Assembly: GCA_035529895.1 (NCBI GenBank)
Contig: DATKVV010000091.1
Coordinates: 1-56,180, forward strand
Direction of reading: 5' to 3'
Origin: JAUWKC01 sp035529895
Lineage (GTDB): Bacteria > Planctomycetota > Phycisphaerae > Sedimentisphaerales > Anaerobacaceae
Length of the DNA stretch: 56,180 nt
Shown: in pieces, positions 37,052 to 46,123 of the stretch
Layout of the letters: every line of letters begins with the position of its first letter
Position numbering within the stretch: position 1 is the first letter of the stretch
The notes under the pieces: model-generated
Database searches by the model: none
Told to the model about the DNA's origin: nothing
The model's input: only the letters and a program-made list of their open reading frames with translations
Program-made: the position numbers and the translations under genes

Positions 37052-37564
37052 ATGTTTGAAAAAAGAACCACAAATCGAAATCGAAAAGGCTTTACGCTCG
37101 TAGAGTTGATGGTGACCACGATTTTTCTCGGCATCATCGTGCTCGGCGCCGGTGTGGTGGTAACTGACAGCCAGCGGGGCTGGAACGCGACATACAATCG
37201 CATCTACTCTGATGTCGTAGTCGGCAGTCACCTGGCAGGCAGGGTCTTTGACAGTGTTGTCAGAAGGGCAAGTGCGAACAATATCGTGTTGGGTGAGACG
37301 CGCACGTGGGTTGAGGTTCGTTACTATCAGACTCCGGACTCTGCCGTCGTTGACGGATATGCGCGGTTCTATAGAAGCGGCGGCGACCTGAAAGTCGAAT
37401 ACGGCAGCCTGGACCCTCGCGAAGCGTTAACCACCCATACTGTCTGTTCCAACGTGTCGTCCTGTGTTTTTATGGTTCAGGGAACATCCGTACAAATGAT
37501 ACTCAGGCTGAATAATGGCAGCGAAACGGCTACGGTTGTGTCATCCGCCATCGCCCACAATTAG
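37052..37564 (+). CDS. Minor pseudopilin, GspJ/PilW-like
   Basis: 170 residues. Prepilin motif GFTLVELMVTTIFLGIIVLG with Glu at +5 after a basic leader (TTNRNRK). Sequence VVTDSQRGWNATYNRIYSDV follows the helix, which fits GspJ/PilW proteins. AGGCAGG lies upstream of the ATG. It probably forms part of the filament tip or initiation complex with its neighbours. Family placement inside the minor pilins is tentative. Confidence 0.8.
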   Translation: MFEKRTTNRNRKGFTLVELMVTTIFLGIIVLGAGVVVTDSQRGWNATYNRIYSDVVVGSHLAGRVFDSVVRRASANNIVLGETRTWVEVRYYQTPDSAVVDGYARFYRSGGDLKVEYGSLDPREALTTHTVCSNVSSCVFMVQGTSVQMILRLNNGSETATVVSSAIAHN

Positions 37565-37597
37565 AAATACGAAGTCTGTTAAAACGGGGAGGTCGAG

Positions 37598-38752
37598 ATG
37601 AAGACTGACAAATCGCTAAAATCAAGAGTGCGCGGCTCTGCACTGGTAGTTGTTTTGTTTGCGGTCGTAATATTGCTTTTGACCGGCGGCGGCCTGTTGA
37701 GTCTCGGTCTGCAGGGCCGACTGCAGGCAATACGCTCCAGCACCGAGATTGCAGCCCGATGTGCTGCCGATGCCGGCCTGACAAAAGCCCTCTTCGAAAT
37801 GAACGAAAAGCTCAAACTGGCCTCCTGGGATAATAGCGCATTGCCCGAAGTACTAAATGAAACCTTGCTTAATTGTGACGCGACTTTCAATTATAAAGTT
37901 ACAGGAGACCTCAGCAGTGGTTATACCGTTGAATCTATTGGAAAATCGGGCCACGCCCAGAAAAGAGTTGTCGCAACCTTGCGGCTGAAGGGGCTGTTTG
38001 ACTCTGGCATCCTCGCAAAGCAAACTATCCAGTTATATAACGGAGCCATAGTGGATGCGTACGACTCCTCAAATCCGGGCACTACCGACGTACCCGTACA
38101 GGTTGCCACAACCAGTTCTGATGCGGGCAGCATATCGCTAAAAAGCGGGTCGAGCGTTGACGGCGAGGTACTGGTAGGCGTTGACGCCTATTTCCCCATA
38201 ATAACCCCGCCGCTGCTGCCGGACATGGGTACGGCCATCGAGGTTCAGAATGAAACCTTGGCCATAGGCACTGCAGACAGCGGTAAATACACCGGCGTTA
38301 TTCTGAAGACGGGGGCTATACTGGTGGTGGATGATGCCGGGGCACAACCTGGAGAAGTTGTGCTGTATGTAACCGGCGACGTGCTCATGGGCCAGGGCTG
38401 TGAACTTGTGATAAAGCCGGGAACCTCTTTGACCTTGTACCTTGACGGCGATTTTATAGCGAACAATTCGTGCGGAGTCAATAACGAATCTGAAGACTCC
38501 ACCGCCTTTACATTATACGGCACTGGCGTAGACCAGACACTTGAGCTGAAGGCAAAGACCGACTGGTACGGCGCCGTTTACGCTCCGAATGCCGACGTAA
38601 TCATCAAGTCGGGCGCCGAAGTTTACGGCTCCTTCGTATGTGCAAGCTTTGAGGCAAAGGAGGGTGGGCTTATCATCTACGATGCGGCTTTGCGCGATGT
38701 AAACGTAAACGACATAGGCGCGTTCTTTGTAGTGGATCGTTGGCAGGAATAG
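37598..38752 (+). CDS. PilX-like minor pilin with long C-terminal beta domain
   Basis: 384 residues, far longer than a usual minor pilin. GSALVVVLFAVVILLLTGGG is a PilX-type N-terminal helix lacking the +5 Glu. After about residue 140 the protein is rich in Gly, Ser and Val (SISLKSGSSVDGEVLVGVD, GEVVLYVTGDVLMGQGCELV, WYGAVYAPNADVIIKSGAEV), a repetitive beta pattern resembling bactofilin-like or DUF7305-type domains. GGGAGG precedes the ATG. It is the last gene before a 550-base gap in the operon. The C-terminal part may be exposed on the surface, with a function I cannot assign. Confidence 0.75.
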   Translation: MKTDKSLKSRVRGSALVVVLFAVVILLLTGGGLLSLGLQGRLQAIRSSTEIAARCAADAGLTKALFEMNEKLKLASWDNSALPEVLNETLLNCDATFNYKVTGDLSSGYTVESIGKSGHAQKRVVATLRLKGLFDSGILAKQTIQLYNGAIVDAYDSSNPGTTDVPVQVATTSSDAGSISLKSGSSVDGEVLVGVDAYFPIITPPLLPDMGTAIEVQNETLAIGTADSGKYTGVILKTGAILVVDDAGAQPGEVVLYVTGDVLMGQGCELVIKPGTSLTLYLDGDFIANNSCGVNNESEDSTAFTLYGTGVDQTLELKAKTDWYGAVYAPNADVIIKSGAEVYGSFVCASFEAKEGGLIIYDAALRDVNVNDIGAFFVVDRWQE

Positions 38753-39307
38753 CCGACGTGACGCGTCCGTCTTTGCACCGACAAAGCTGCGCGGCTGCAG
38801 GCGGCGGCGATAGCGGCAACGAATGTATTTTGTGCCGGCCCCGTTAGAAATATCCGATGATGGATTTTGGCCGAACACCTGTCGGACATGGCTTCTAATG
38901 GGGCCGGTGATTTCGACGCAATCCCCCCTGAAAACATTCCAAACCACGCTTTGTCTTATTCGCCTTTAAAGGCCGATAAATCCTCCAGCGCCATCCCCGA
39001 CCTATCGGCAATGCAGCCATTGACCAGATCTGCACCCGAACGGGATTCCTCAGATGTGCAAAATCCTCATCTGCGCACTCGTATAGCGACATTTACAGGA
39101 CCCAACGCCCCAAAAAGTAAATTGTCCTGAGAAACTCACATATTGCAATTTGTACGTAAAACACCCGCTTTTTTGCGCCGATGATTAAGTACGGTAGTAG
39201 CTGATGCAGCAAACAACCGAACGCAAGAGAACACTGAATACTATGCGCTAAATGTCATTGGGCTTTGGTTAAAGGACTTGCAGGCGTTGGATTGGAAACG
39301 GCTCTTT
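38753..39307. other. Intergenic spacer between the minor pilins and pilM
   Basis: About 550 bases. It contains a long imperfect inverted repeat (38835-38907) and no convincing gene. A second, weak repeat CAGGAC ... GTCCTG spans about 39092-39126. A promoter for the pilM-secretin half of the operon may lie here, but no clear -35/-10 pair was found. Confidence 0.5.
38835..38907. repeat. Long imperfect inverted repeat, possible structured RNA or terminator
   Basis: CCGGCCCCGTTAGAA (38835 onwards) pairs with TTCTAATGGGGCCGG (ending 38907) with one G-U. After a short internal loop the segment TCCGA pairs with TCGGA. The whole folds as a single branched-looking rod of about 73 bases. No T-tract follows on the plus strand. 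It lies 80 bases after the PilX-like gene. Confidence 0.5.
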
Positions 39308-40351
39308 ATGTTTGAACACAACCAGGTCCTGGGGCTGGACATTGGCTCATCACAGGTCAAGCTGGTGCAGTTGCGCAAGGACAGCGCCGGGTATGTGGTT
39401 ACCGCGGCCGACATAGCTGATATTGAGCCTGAAAACGGTGACAAAAATCACAGAGAAACAAACACCGTCAGGGCGATTCAGGAATGCCTCGAGTCGGCAG
39501 GCGCCACGACCCGGATGGCGGTCTGCGGTGTGTCGGGCCCGGAAGTCGCGGTACGTTGTTTTAAGTTCCCTGCGTTACCGCCCGAGGAGGTGGAAGGAGC
39601 GGTTATGCTGGAAGCCGCACAGGTTTGTCCGTTCAACGTTGATGACGCCGTCGTTGAATATCAATTGATACCCGGCGGCGACGGCAACATCTGCGGGGTG
39701 CTGGTAGCAGCCACCAATGAACTGATAGAAGCAAAAAAACAACTCACCAGAAGCGCTTCTGTCCAGTGTGTCCTGATGGACGTTGACGGATTGGCCCTTT
39801 TGAACTGCTTCAACGGCTTGCACCCGGACAAATCTGGAAATAACCAGGCCGGTCCGACAACAGCCGTTTTGAACGTGCGCGACTCCTCCGCAACTCTGGC
39901 TATTATGGGCAGTGACGGTTTGCCGTTTATTCGCGGTATTGGGCATTCGGGCAATGACATTGTCGCTGAGGTTGCGGCGGAAAACGATCTTTCGGCACAA
40001 GCCGTCAGGAAGATTCTCTTCGGCTGCGAAGACCAAGCAGCGCCCGAGGAGAAACTCAGTGACAGTCTGACAAGGGCCTGTGAGAAATTGATTGTGGATG
40101 TCACTGAGACATTGCGTTATTACGCGGCTCAGGAAAAATCCGCCACTGTCGAGAAAGTATTTGTCTGCGGCGGTTTCGCTCCGGCCAAAGGATTCGTGCG
40201 GTTATTGGAAAACAGGCTTCCGGGCGCGGCCGTCCTGTGGAACCCGTTTGATAACATGCGCTGCGAGGCGGACAAAACCTGCAAAGATGTTCTTGCATGC
40301 AAAGGCCCCGCGCTGACGGTGGCGGCCGGCCTTGCCATGAGGTCAATCTGA
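39308..40351 (+). CDS. pilM: PilM-like actin-fold pilus assembly protein
   Basis: About 347 residues from the ATG at 39308; a TTG at 39278 is an alternative that adds ten residues. PilM is a cytoplasmic ATP-binding protein of the actin fold that docks on PilN. Motifs: LGLDIGSSQVKLVQLRKDSA, KFPALPPEEVEGAVMLEAAQ, NVRDSSATLAIMGSDGLPFI and KVFVCGGFAPAKGFVRLLEN. The gene is followed by pilN and pilO homologues, the standard pilMNO order. The start is uncertain because no strong ribosome binding site was seen. Confidence 0.87.
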   Translation: MFEHNQVLGLDIGSSQVKLVQLRKDSAGYVVTAADIADIEPENGDKNHRETNTVRAIQECLESAGATTRMAVCGVSGPEVAVRCFKFPALPPEEVEGAVMLEAAQVCPFNVDDAVVEYQLIPGGDGNICGVLVAATNELIEAKKQLTRSASVQCVLMDVDGLALLNCFNGLHPDKSGNNQAGPTTAVLNVRDSSATLAIMGSDGLPFIRGIGHSGNDIVAEVAAENDLSAQAVRKILFGCEDQAAPEEKLSDSLTRACEKLIVDVTETLRYYAAQEKSATVEKVFVCGGFAPAKGFVRLLENRLPGAAVLWNPFDNMRCEADKTCKDVLACKGPALTVAAGLAMRSI

Positions 40352-40352
40352 T

Positions 40353-40994
40353 ATGTTTACGATAGACCTGTTAAAGGGAGAAGGAGTCCCGATAAAGAGC
40401 GGTCCCGAGGGCATAGTTGTCGCCGTCGCAGCCTCTGCTGCGCCCGTCATTATTGCAATAGTGATGTTTGGCTTGTACCTGAGCAACAGAATCGCCATAT
40501 CGATACAGAAGCAGGAAATAGTCAATTACCAGACAAAGGCCAACGAATTGTCGGATGCGTTAGAGTTCCAAAAAACGCTTCTGAACGAGAAGAATGATAT
40601 AAACAGGAGCCTGTCGGAAGTTTCATCCTCTATCGCCAGACATTCTCAATGGTCGCCTGTTCTGGCGACGCTGGTGGAAAATATGCCCGACTCGATGGTG
40701 CTTACCGACCTCGAAGTAAAACAACGTTCTGTAAAAATGAAAGTCCCCAAAAAAGACGACCCGAAAACCCAGGTTGACATCAGCGTTCCTCAAAGAACAC
40801 TGCGGGTAACCATTAGCGTCAATCCTGGACGCAACTGTAACAAAGAAGTTACGGATTTCAGGGACCGCCTTCGCTTCTCAAGCGCCCTCAGGACGAAGCT
40901 CGAAGACGTCAGAGTCTCCCAGGACGTAGGCAGACTTGAGGGTCAGGAGGTTGTCTCTTACGAGATAGAATGCATTTTCAAGCCGGCATTGTAG
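40353..40994 (+). CDS. pilN: PilN-like inner-membrane protein
   Basis: 213 residues with one membrane segment (about 20-43, IVVAVAASAAPVIIAIVMFG), then a coiled coil (SIQKQEIVNYQTKANELSDAL) and a ferredoxin-like periplasmic domain. The short N-terminus before the helix contains INLLP-like residues (FTIDLLKGE), the PilM-binding sequence of PilN. It starts two bases after the pilM stop. It forms a heterodimer with the following PilO-like product. Confidence 0.8.
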   Translation: MFTIDLLKGEGVPIKSGPEGIVVAVAASAAPVIIAIVMFGLYLSNRIAISIQKQEIVNYQTKANELSDALEFQKTLLNEKNDINRSLSEVSSSIARHSQWSPVLATLVENMPDSMVLTDLEVKQRSVKMKVPKKDDPKTQVDISVPQRTLRVTISVNPGRNCNKEVTDFRDRLRFSSALRTKLEDVRVSQDVGRLEGQEVVSYEIECIFKPAL

Positions 40995-41004
40995 CGGAAC
41001 TGTT

Positions 41005-41577
41005 ATGAAAGCGACTTACAAAAAACATTTTAAGGCGGTAGCGTTGATTTGGGCAGGCTGCTTCGTGTTATTTTTCTTTCTTTACATGTATCTGCTGTCG
41101 CCGCAGAAAAGAATCAGAGAACAAATTCAAAGGCAGCGTGCCGAAAAAAAGCAACTATACGATTCTGCTATGAGTGCGGCCCAGGAAAAAACCCGCGTGC
41201 AGCTACAGCAGGAAACAGACTATTTGCGAAACAAGCTGAATGATTTTGTTGTCGATTCGGCGGATTTGGTCAACGTGACGCTTGATATAGGTCGGATCGC
41301 CAGCGAAGGACAACTTTCTTCATTCAGCATCAGGGGCAAGGAAAAACGTAAGGATTCGGAAATACCCAACTGTGAGCGCATATATGAAGATTGCATCAAT
41401 GTCAGCTTCACGGCAGGCGATTTCAGCCAGTTTGCAGCTTTCCTGAATGCGCTGGAGAGACGCCGGCCGGTTGTTTTTGTCGATGAATTCGCGATAACTC
41501 GTGCCAAGAAGGATGATTCAGGCCACAGGGTAAATATGGACCTGGCGGTTTTCGTCAAGAAGCAGCAAGACAGTTAA
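41005..41577 (+). CDS. pilO: PilO-like inner-membrane protein
   Basis: 190 residues: a membrane segment (ALIWAGCFVLFFFLYMYLL, about 12-32), a coiled coil (KKQLYDSAMSAAQEKTRVQL) and a C-terminal ferredoxin-like domain (ISVTFTAGD-type strand, then ERRRPVVFVDEFAITRA). Topology and position after pilN identify it as PilO; sequence conservation in this family is low, so the call relies partly on synteny. Confidence 0.75.
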   Translation: MKATYKKHFKAVALIWAGCFVLFFFLYMYLLSPQKRIREQIQRQRAEKKQLYDSAMSAAQEKTRVQLQQETDYLRNKLNDFVVDSADLVNVTLDIGRIASEGQLSSFSIRGKEKRKDSEIPNCERIYEDCINVSFTAGDFSQFAAFLNALERRRPVVFVDEFAITRAKKDDSGHRVNMDLAVFVKKQQDS

Positions 41578-41611
41578 TTGTGTTGTTGAGCTGCCGGCGC
41601 GAATCGGCGGT

Positions 41612-42448
41612 ATGGAAATGAGAACAATAGCGATAGCAAATCAGAAGGGCGGCTGCGGCAAAACCACTACCGCGGTAAATCTTGCGGCGGCTTTTGCAGC
41701 GCTGGGAAACCGGGTCCTGCTGCTCGACTTCGACCCCCAGGCCCACGCTACGCTCGGGTTGGGCCATAACCCCGACATTTTGGACAGAACCGTCTATCAT
41801 GCTCTTACCAACGTGCAAATTCCAATGTCCGAAGTGGTGATAGGCACGGGCGCGCGCGGCCTCACTCTGGCGCCAAACAATATCCTGCTTTCCGGATTTG
41901 AGCTTCAGTTGGCGTCCCTCCAGGACAGGGAATATGTACTAAGGCGGCATCTCGAATGTGTCAGCGACACTCACGATATGTGCGTCATCGATTGCTCACC
42001 GTCTCTCAGTTTGTTGACGCTGAATGCCTTGGTAGCGAGCACGGACGTAATAATACCCGTCCAGACACATTATTATGCCCTCGAAGGTCTGAAACAGTTG
42101 CTCGAAACCATCGAGATTGTTCAGGAACGCTTTAATCAGGACCTGAAAATCCTCGGCGCGTTGCTGACTTTCGTCGAAAGCAGGATAATGCTCAGCAGGC
42201 AGGTACAGCGGCAAATGAGAGAGTATTTCGGCGACTTGGTGTTCGACACCGTTATTCACAGAAGCGTAAGGCTGGCCGAGGCGCCGAGTGCCGGTGAGTC
42301 CATCCTGACTTACGCCCCTGATAGCAGAGCGGCTTCGGAGTACAGGGCTTTGAGTGAGGAGATAGTCAGTGCAAGGACTGAACCGGTCCTGGCTTACGCC
42401 TTACAGGGCCAAGGCGTTGTTGAGGAAATTAGTAATGGCGAAATATAG
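41612..42448 (+). CDS. ParA/Soj-family ATPase inside the pilus operon
   Basis: 278 residues, a cytoplasmic ParA/MinD-like ATPase. The deviant Walker A motif KGGCGKTTTAVNLAAAFAAL has the signature lysine, and IDCSPSLSLLTLNALVAST is the switch II region. The block MREYFGDLVFDTVIHRSVRLA, then APSAGESILTYAPDS, is typical of Soj/ParA chromosome partition proteins rather than of CpaE/TadZ. It is found between pilO and the PilP-like gene and no parB is adjacent, so it could position the pilus machinery at a pole. Partition of DNA is the alternative. The PilP-like gene overlaps its 3-prime end by 14 bases, which ties it to the operon. Confidence 0.88.
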   Translation: MEMRTIAIANQKGGCGKTTTAVNLAAAFAALGNRVLLLDFDPQAHATLGLGHNPDILDRTVYHALTNVQIPMSEVVIGTGARGLTLAPNNILLSGFELQLASLQDREYVLRRHLECVSDTHDMCVIDCSPSLSLLTLNALVASTDVIIPVQTHYYALEGLKQLLETIEIVQERFNQDLKILGALLTFVESRIMLSRQVQRQMREYFGDLVFDTVIHRSVRLAEAPSAGESILTYAPDSRAASEYRALSEEIVSARTEPVLAYALQGQGVVEEISNGEI

Positions 42449-43226
42449 AACAGGACTGCACAAGGAGATTTCGTCGATTTTCAACGGTTCGCCGGTTCCG
42501 AAAAACAACGGCGCCGAGCCTGCCCCTCGTACACCTCTGCCAGCCGGCGCCCCACCCGAACAGCACCGCGAACCTAATGAGTGGCGTTTTGAAATCCCCG
42601 TATCCCCAGAACAACCGCTCCCGGCGCCGGAGGTTCGCGAAACTCCGGAACAAAAGCCGCCGACGCAGTCCCCGCCGGAAGCCGTTCCGAGAGAAAGACC
42701 CAAGCCGCGCGCCGTTATGAAAAGCATCGCACCAGCCGCCTGGCAGCGAACGTTCAAGCAAATCAAGAACAAGCTGTTTGCACAAAAACCGGGCGTCGAT
42801 GCCGCAAGGCAAAAAACAATGACGCTGCTGGTTCCGGTCCTTTTTATCGTCTTTATCTTCGTTTTTGTTAAAGTCGTCGTCCTTGGTCCGGGCAAAACAA
42901 GTGGGGCGACAACATCCGGGCCGGCCAATGTTGTTGCCGTTTCGGAGACCAAAATTGACTGGCAGATTCCGCCGCTTTATCCCGCGACGCTTCGCGACCC
43001 GATGCAATTCGGTTTTGTCACCGCGGGCCAGGAAGGAAGCGAAACCGGGACCCTCATCGTGGGAGCCATTGTCTATAGCGAGGATAACCCAGCCGCGAGC
43101 ATTGGCAGGCAAATAGTCCACGAAGGCGACAAAGTATCAGGTGTAACCGTCGTAAAAATAAACAAAGACAGCGTCGAGTTCGAATCGAACGGCAGGAGAT
43201 GGACGCAAAAAGTGCAAAAGAAATAA
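42435..43226 (+). CDS. PilP/GspC-like inner-membrane linker protein
   Basis: About 263 residues from the ATG at 42435, which overlaps the ParA gene by 14 bases. A long proline-rich cytoplasmic N-region (about 15-100), one membrane segment (TLLVPVLFIVFIFVFVKVVV, about 137-156), then a small periplasmic domain: LIVGAIVYSEDNPAASIGRQ and GDKVSGVTVVKINKDSVEFE. The last block matches the HR/PilP domain that contacts the secretin. It lies just before the secretin gene, the position of pilP and gspC. The topology with a long N-terminal tail is closer to GspC than to lipoprotein PilP. Confidence 0.75.
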   Translation: MAKYRTGLHKEISSIFNGSPVPKNNGAEPAPRTPLPAGAPPEQHREPNEWRFEIPVSPEQPLPAPEVRETPEQKPPTQSPPEAVPRERPKPRAVMKSIAPAAWQRTFKQIKNKLFAQKPGVDAARQKTMTLLVPVLFIVFIFVFVKVVVLGPGKTSGATTSGPANVVAVSETKIDWQIPPLYPATLRDPMQFGFVTAGQEGSETGTLIVGAIVYSEDNPAASIGRQIVHEGDKVSGVTVVKINKDSVEFESNGRRWTQKVQKK

Positions 43227-43282
43227 AGCCGCGGCGCGCAGAAGCTCTACTACTCGACGGCAAATTCGGGAAAGGGAATATT

Positions 43283-44686
43283 ATGACAAGCTCTATGAAA
43301 TCAGGGTGGCTAAGACTCCTGACGGTTCTTGTATTCATTATACCGGCCGATATGGGCGCCGCGCCCCAGAGCGGCAGTCAGAGCGCACAGAAAACAGAAG
43401 TTCTGTCGCCGCTGGAGCAGCGGCTGCAAAAAAATATAAGCGTCGATTTTGTCGAAAGGCCTATCGATGAGGTAATAAGGATGATGGCAGAGCAGGCCGA
43501 CGTGGATATTATCAAGAGCCCGGCTGTGGAGGGCATTGTGACCGCCAGGCTCACGGACGTCCCGCTGGAAGAAGCGCTTAACAATATTCTTGCCGCGCAC
43601 GGCTACGGCTGTATAAAAGATAGAAACATGATACGAATAGTGCCGCTCAAGGATATTACACAAGAGGCCGAAAGGTTTGTCAGCAAAACTTATCAAATCA
43701 CCTACGCAGATGTCAAAGAGGTCGCCGAGGCTTTGGATAAGTTCAAGTCGCCCCAAGGCATAGTCTCTTTTAGTAAAGGCACCAGCAACGTAATCGTCAC
43801 CGATACCGAGAGCAAAATCAAGGCCATGGACACTTTCATCGAGCAAATCGACCGCATCACGCCGCAGCTCCTGGTCGAGGCGAGAATCTACGACATAACC
43901 AGCCGGGAAGCCTTTGACCTCGGCATCGAATGGGAAGCCGGCCGCAACACGACAATCGGAGATACCATAGGCGATAACCCCACCGCCGGTCACCGCCGAC
44001 CCTTTGCCATTGGCCGCGTCGGTATGGCAACCGACGAGGCGGAGGATATTGTAGGAAACTTCCGTATCGGCTGGTTCGCCGGCGGTATCGATATAGATGC
44101 GGTAATTAGAGCCGAGCAGAAAAACATCGACGCCAAGCTTCTTGCCAACCCGCGGATATTAGTCCTTGATAACGAAAAAGCTCTCTTCGATATCGTGCGT
44201 GAGATTCCTTACAAGGAAACAAGCATCACCGGCAGCACCGTCCAGGAAACAATTAAATTCAAAAATGTCGGCGTCAGGTTTGAGGTCACCCCCCACGTCA
44301 CCCGAGACGGTATGGTAAGGTTGAACATCGTGCCGGAATTCGGCGTCGTCGTCAGTCAGGACCCGGACACCGGCGTGCCAACCGTTGATACCCGCAAAGT
44401 CAACACCATAGCGCTGGTCAAAGACGGCCATACAGTGGTCTTGGGCGGCTTGAGAAAGAAGGACGTTGCCAAGCAGATTAACAAGGTTCCGTTGCTCGGT
44501 GATTTGCCGCTCCTCGGCGGACTGTTCAGATTCGAAGGTGAGGATACCGCCGTAACCGAGTTGGTTGTGTTCATAACCCCGCGGATTATCGAGCAGCCCG
44601 TTATGTCACAGGTCGAGAAACAAGCCTACGAAGCAACCGAATTCAAGGGACCGGGCGTCGCTACTACCAGGGCGGAGAGGAAGTAG
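43283..44686 (+). CDS. Secretin (PilQ/GspD-type outer-membrane channel)
   Basis: About 467 residues from the ATG at 43283, with AAAGGGA upstream; the longer frame from 43199 overlaps the previous gene. Signal peptide about 1-28 (WLRLLTVLVFIIPADMG). N-domains include VDFVERPIDEVIRMMAEQAD (STN-like, about 50-110) and an N1-like domain (YQITYADVKEVAEALDKF). The secretin barrel domain is complete: QLLVEARIYDITSREAFDLG, LLANPRILVLDNEKALFDIV, VGVRFEVTPHVTRDGMVRLN and VPLLGDLPLLGGLFR. No AMIN domain and short total length make it a minimal secretin. It is the last gene of the operon. Confidence 0.9.
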   Translation: MTSSMKSGWLRLLTVLVFIIPADMGAAPQSGSQSAQKTEVLSPLEQRLQKNISVDFVERPIDEVIRMMAEQADVDIIKSPAVEGIVTARLTDVPLEEALNNILAAHGYGCIKDRNMIRIVPLKDITQEAERFVSKTYQITYADVKEVAEALDKFKSPQGIVSFSKGTSNVIVTDTESKIKAMDTFIEQIDRITPQLLVEARIYDITSREAFDLGIEWEAGRNTTIGDTIGDNPTAGHRRPFAIGRVGMATDEAEDIVGNFRIGWFAGGIDIDAVIRAEQKNIDAKLLANPRILVLDNEKALFDIVREIPYKETSITGSTVQETIKFKNVGVRFEVTPHVTRDGMVRLNIVPEFGVVVSQDPDTGVPTVDTRKVNTIALVKDGHTVVLGGLRKKDVAKQINKVPLLGDLPLLGGLFRFEGEDTAVTELVVFITPRIIEQPVMSQVEKQAYEATEFKGPGVATTRAERK

Positions 44687-44776
44687 GAAAAATAGCCGCC
44701 GAAACTGAGTATCGTTTCCTGCGCATATCACTCAAATCCGTCTGCGCAATGCATGCCGCACCCGAAGCATGACAAA

Positions 44777-45916
44777 TCAGTCTTTCTTTACATAAAGCGT
44801 CTGGCTGGGGAAGGCAAACTCAATCTGCTCGGCCTCGAAGCGCTTCATTATTTCCACGTTGACCCGTTCGTTGACTTCGTGATACACCCAGTAATCCGGA
44901 GGCTTGACCCAGTAGCTCATATAAATGTTCAGAGACCAATCGTTAAAGTCACTGAAATACACCCGCGGCGGCTTCTCGGGGTCGCGATTCACCTCCGGCA
45001 CACGGGATAGAACATCCTTTATCACCTCAACCGCTCGTTTCGCCTTCGTGTGCCCCGAATCATAAGTTATGGTGATATTGGACGTCCTGCGAATAAAGGG
45101 ACGCCTGCCCAGGTTCTCGATAACAGAACCTGCAATCACACTATTGGGTATGGTTACGAGATGGCCCTCCAGCGTGCGAATACGCGTGCTTCTGAAACCC
45201 ACCTCCTCGACCGGTCCCAAATGCTCCCCGACCTTAATCAGTTCATCGACCTGGAAAGGTTTGTCGGTGAAAATCGTAATCGAACCGAAGAAGTTGGCTA
45301 TGGTCTCTTTGGCCGCAAGCGCTACCGCTACACCGCCCACCCCGGCACTCAGCAGAATCGATTTGACGTTCGCTCCCAATATACCCTCTGAAATTATAAG
45401 TACGGCTACGATTGCTATGGTCACGCGGAGGGATTTTCGAACTACCGGAACAAGCATGTCGTCGAGCTTGGTCTGGGTCCTGCTGACAATCCGATTCAGA
45501 TAATACTCTGCGACATCCACCAGTCGGTAAAGCCCATAGGCGAATGCAACTGCGGCAATCGCTTGAGCCAGCTTCGTCCAGCCCTTGTCAATGGTCGGTG
45601 AAATTCCTTGGAGTTCATCAAAGCGAAGCGGGGCCTTGGCCAGGAATAATCCCGCCGCGAAAATCGCAACATAAATCGGCCGGGAAAGGGAATCGAAAAA
45701 AAGCGTAACTAAGGTCACGCCTTTTTCTTCCTTCTTCCGTTTGCAATAGCTGCTGATGACAAACTGGATAACTCGCCCGGCTGTCATTGCAACCAGAACT
45801 ATCAGCAAAACGAGCCCGAAACGCCAAATCGCATTGCCTTCAAGGACCTCGTAGCTGATGGTTTTCTGCCACCAACCACCCGAACCGACCAATTTGCTCA
45901 TTATTGACGCCGTCAT
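44777..45916 (-). CDS. MscS-family mechanosensitive channel
   Basis: 379 residues with about four to five membrane helices (about 28-55, 75-100, 115-140, 155-185). The pore helix and beta domain are recognised by LLSAGVGGVAVALAAKETIA, FFGSITIFTDKPFQVDELIK and VEEVGFRSTRIRTLEGHLVT, then IPNSVIAG. AGGAG lies seven bases before the ATG. Members act as emergency release valves in osmotic downshock, in the inner membrane. It is convergent with the secretin gene; the two stops are about 90 bases apart and no strong terminator was seen there. Confidence 0.93.
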   Translation of the reverse strand: MTASIMSKLVGSGGWWQKTISYEVLEGNAIWRFGLVLLIVLVAMTAGRVIQFVISSYCKRKKEEKGVTLVTLFFDSLSRPIYVAIFAAGLFLAKAPLRFDELQGISPTIDKGWTKLAQAIAAVAFAYGLYRLVDVAEYYLNRIVSRTQTKLDDMLVPVVRKSLRVTIAIVAVLIISEGILGANVKSILLSAGVGGVAVALAAKETIANFFGSITIFTDKPFQVDELIKVGEHLGPVEEVGFRSTRIRTLEGHLVTIPNSVIAGSVIENLGRRPFIRRTSNITITYDSGHTKAKRAVEVIKDVLSRVPEVNRDPEKPPRVYFSDFNDWSLNIYMSYWVKPPDYWVYHEVNERVNVEIMKRFEAEQIEFAFPSQTLYVKKD

Positions 45917-46123
45917 GTCTAATCTCCTGAATCAACCCCAATCTTGTATATTGTGCTTCATTTCTCATACGCCGCCCCCTGCCGCTACGTTATATCCAAT
46001 TGGGTCCCGTTTTTCCAGCCGGGCGGCATTTTTTTTGCAGGTTATGCTTTACAGTCAACGAAAGCCTTGCGAGAATATTACTGTAACGAGTTTGTTTGCC
46101 TGGTTTGGCCCGGAGCAAATACG

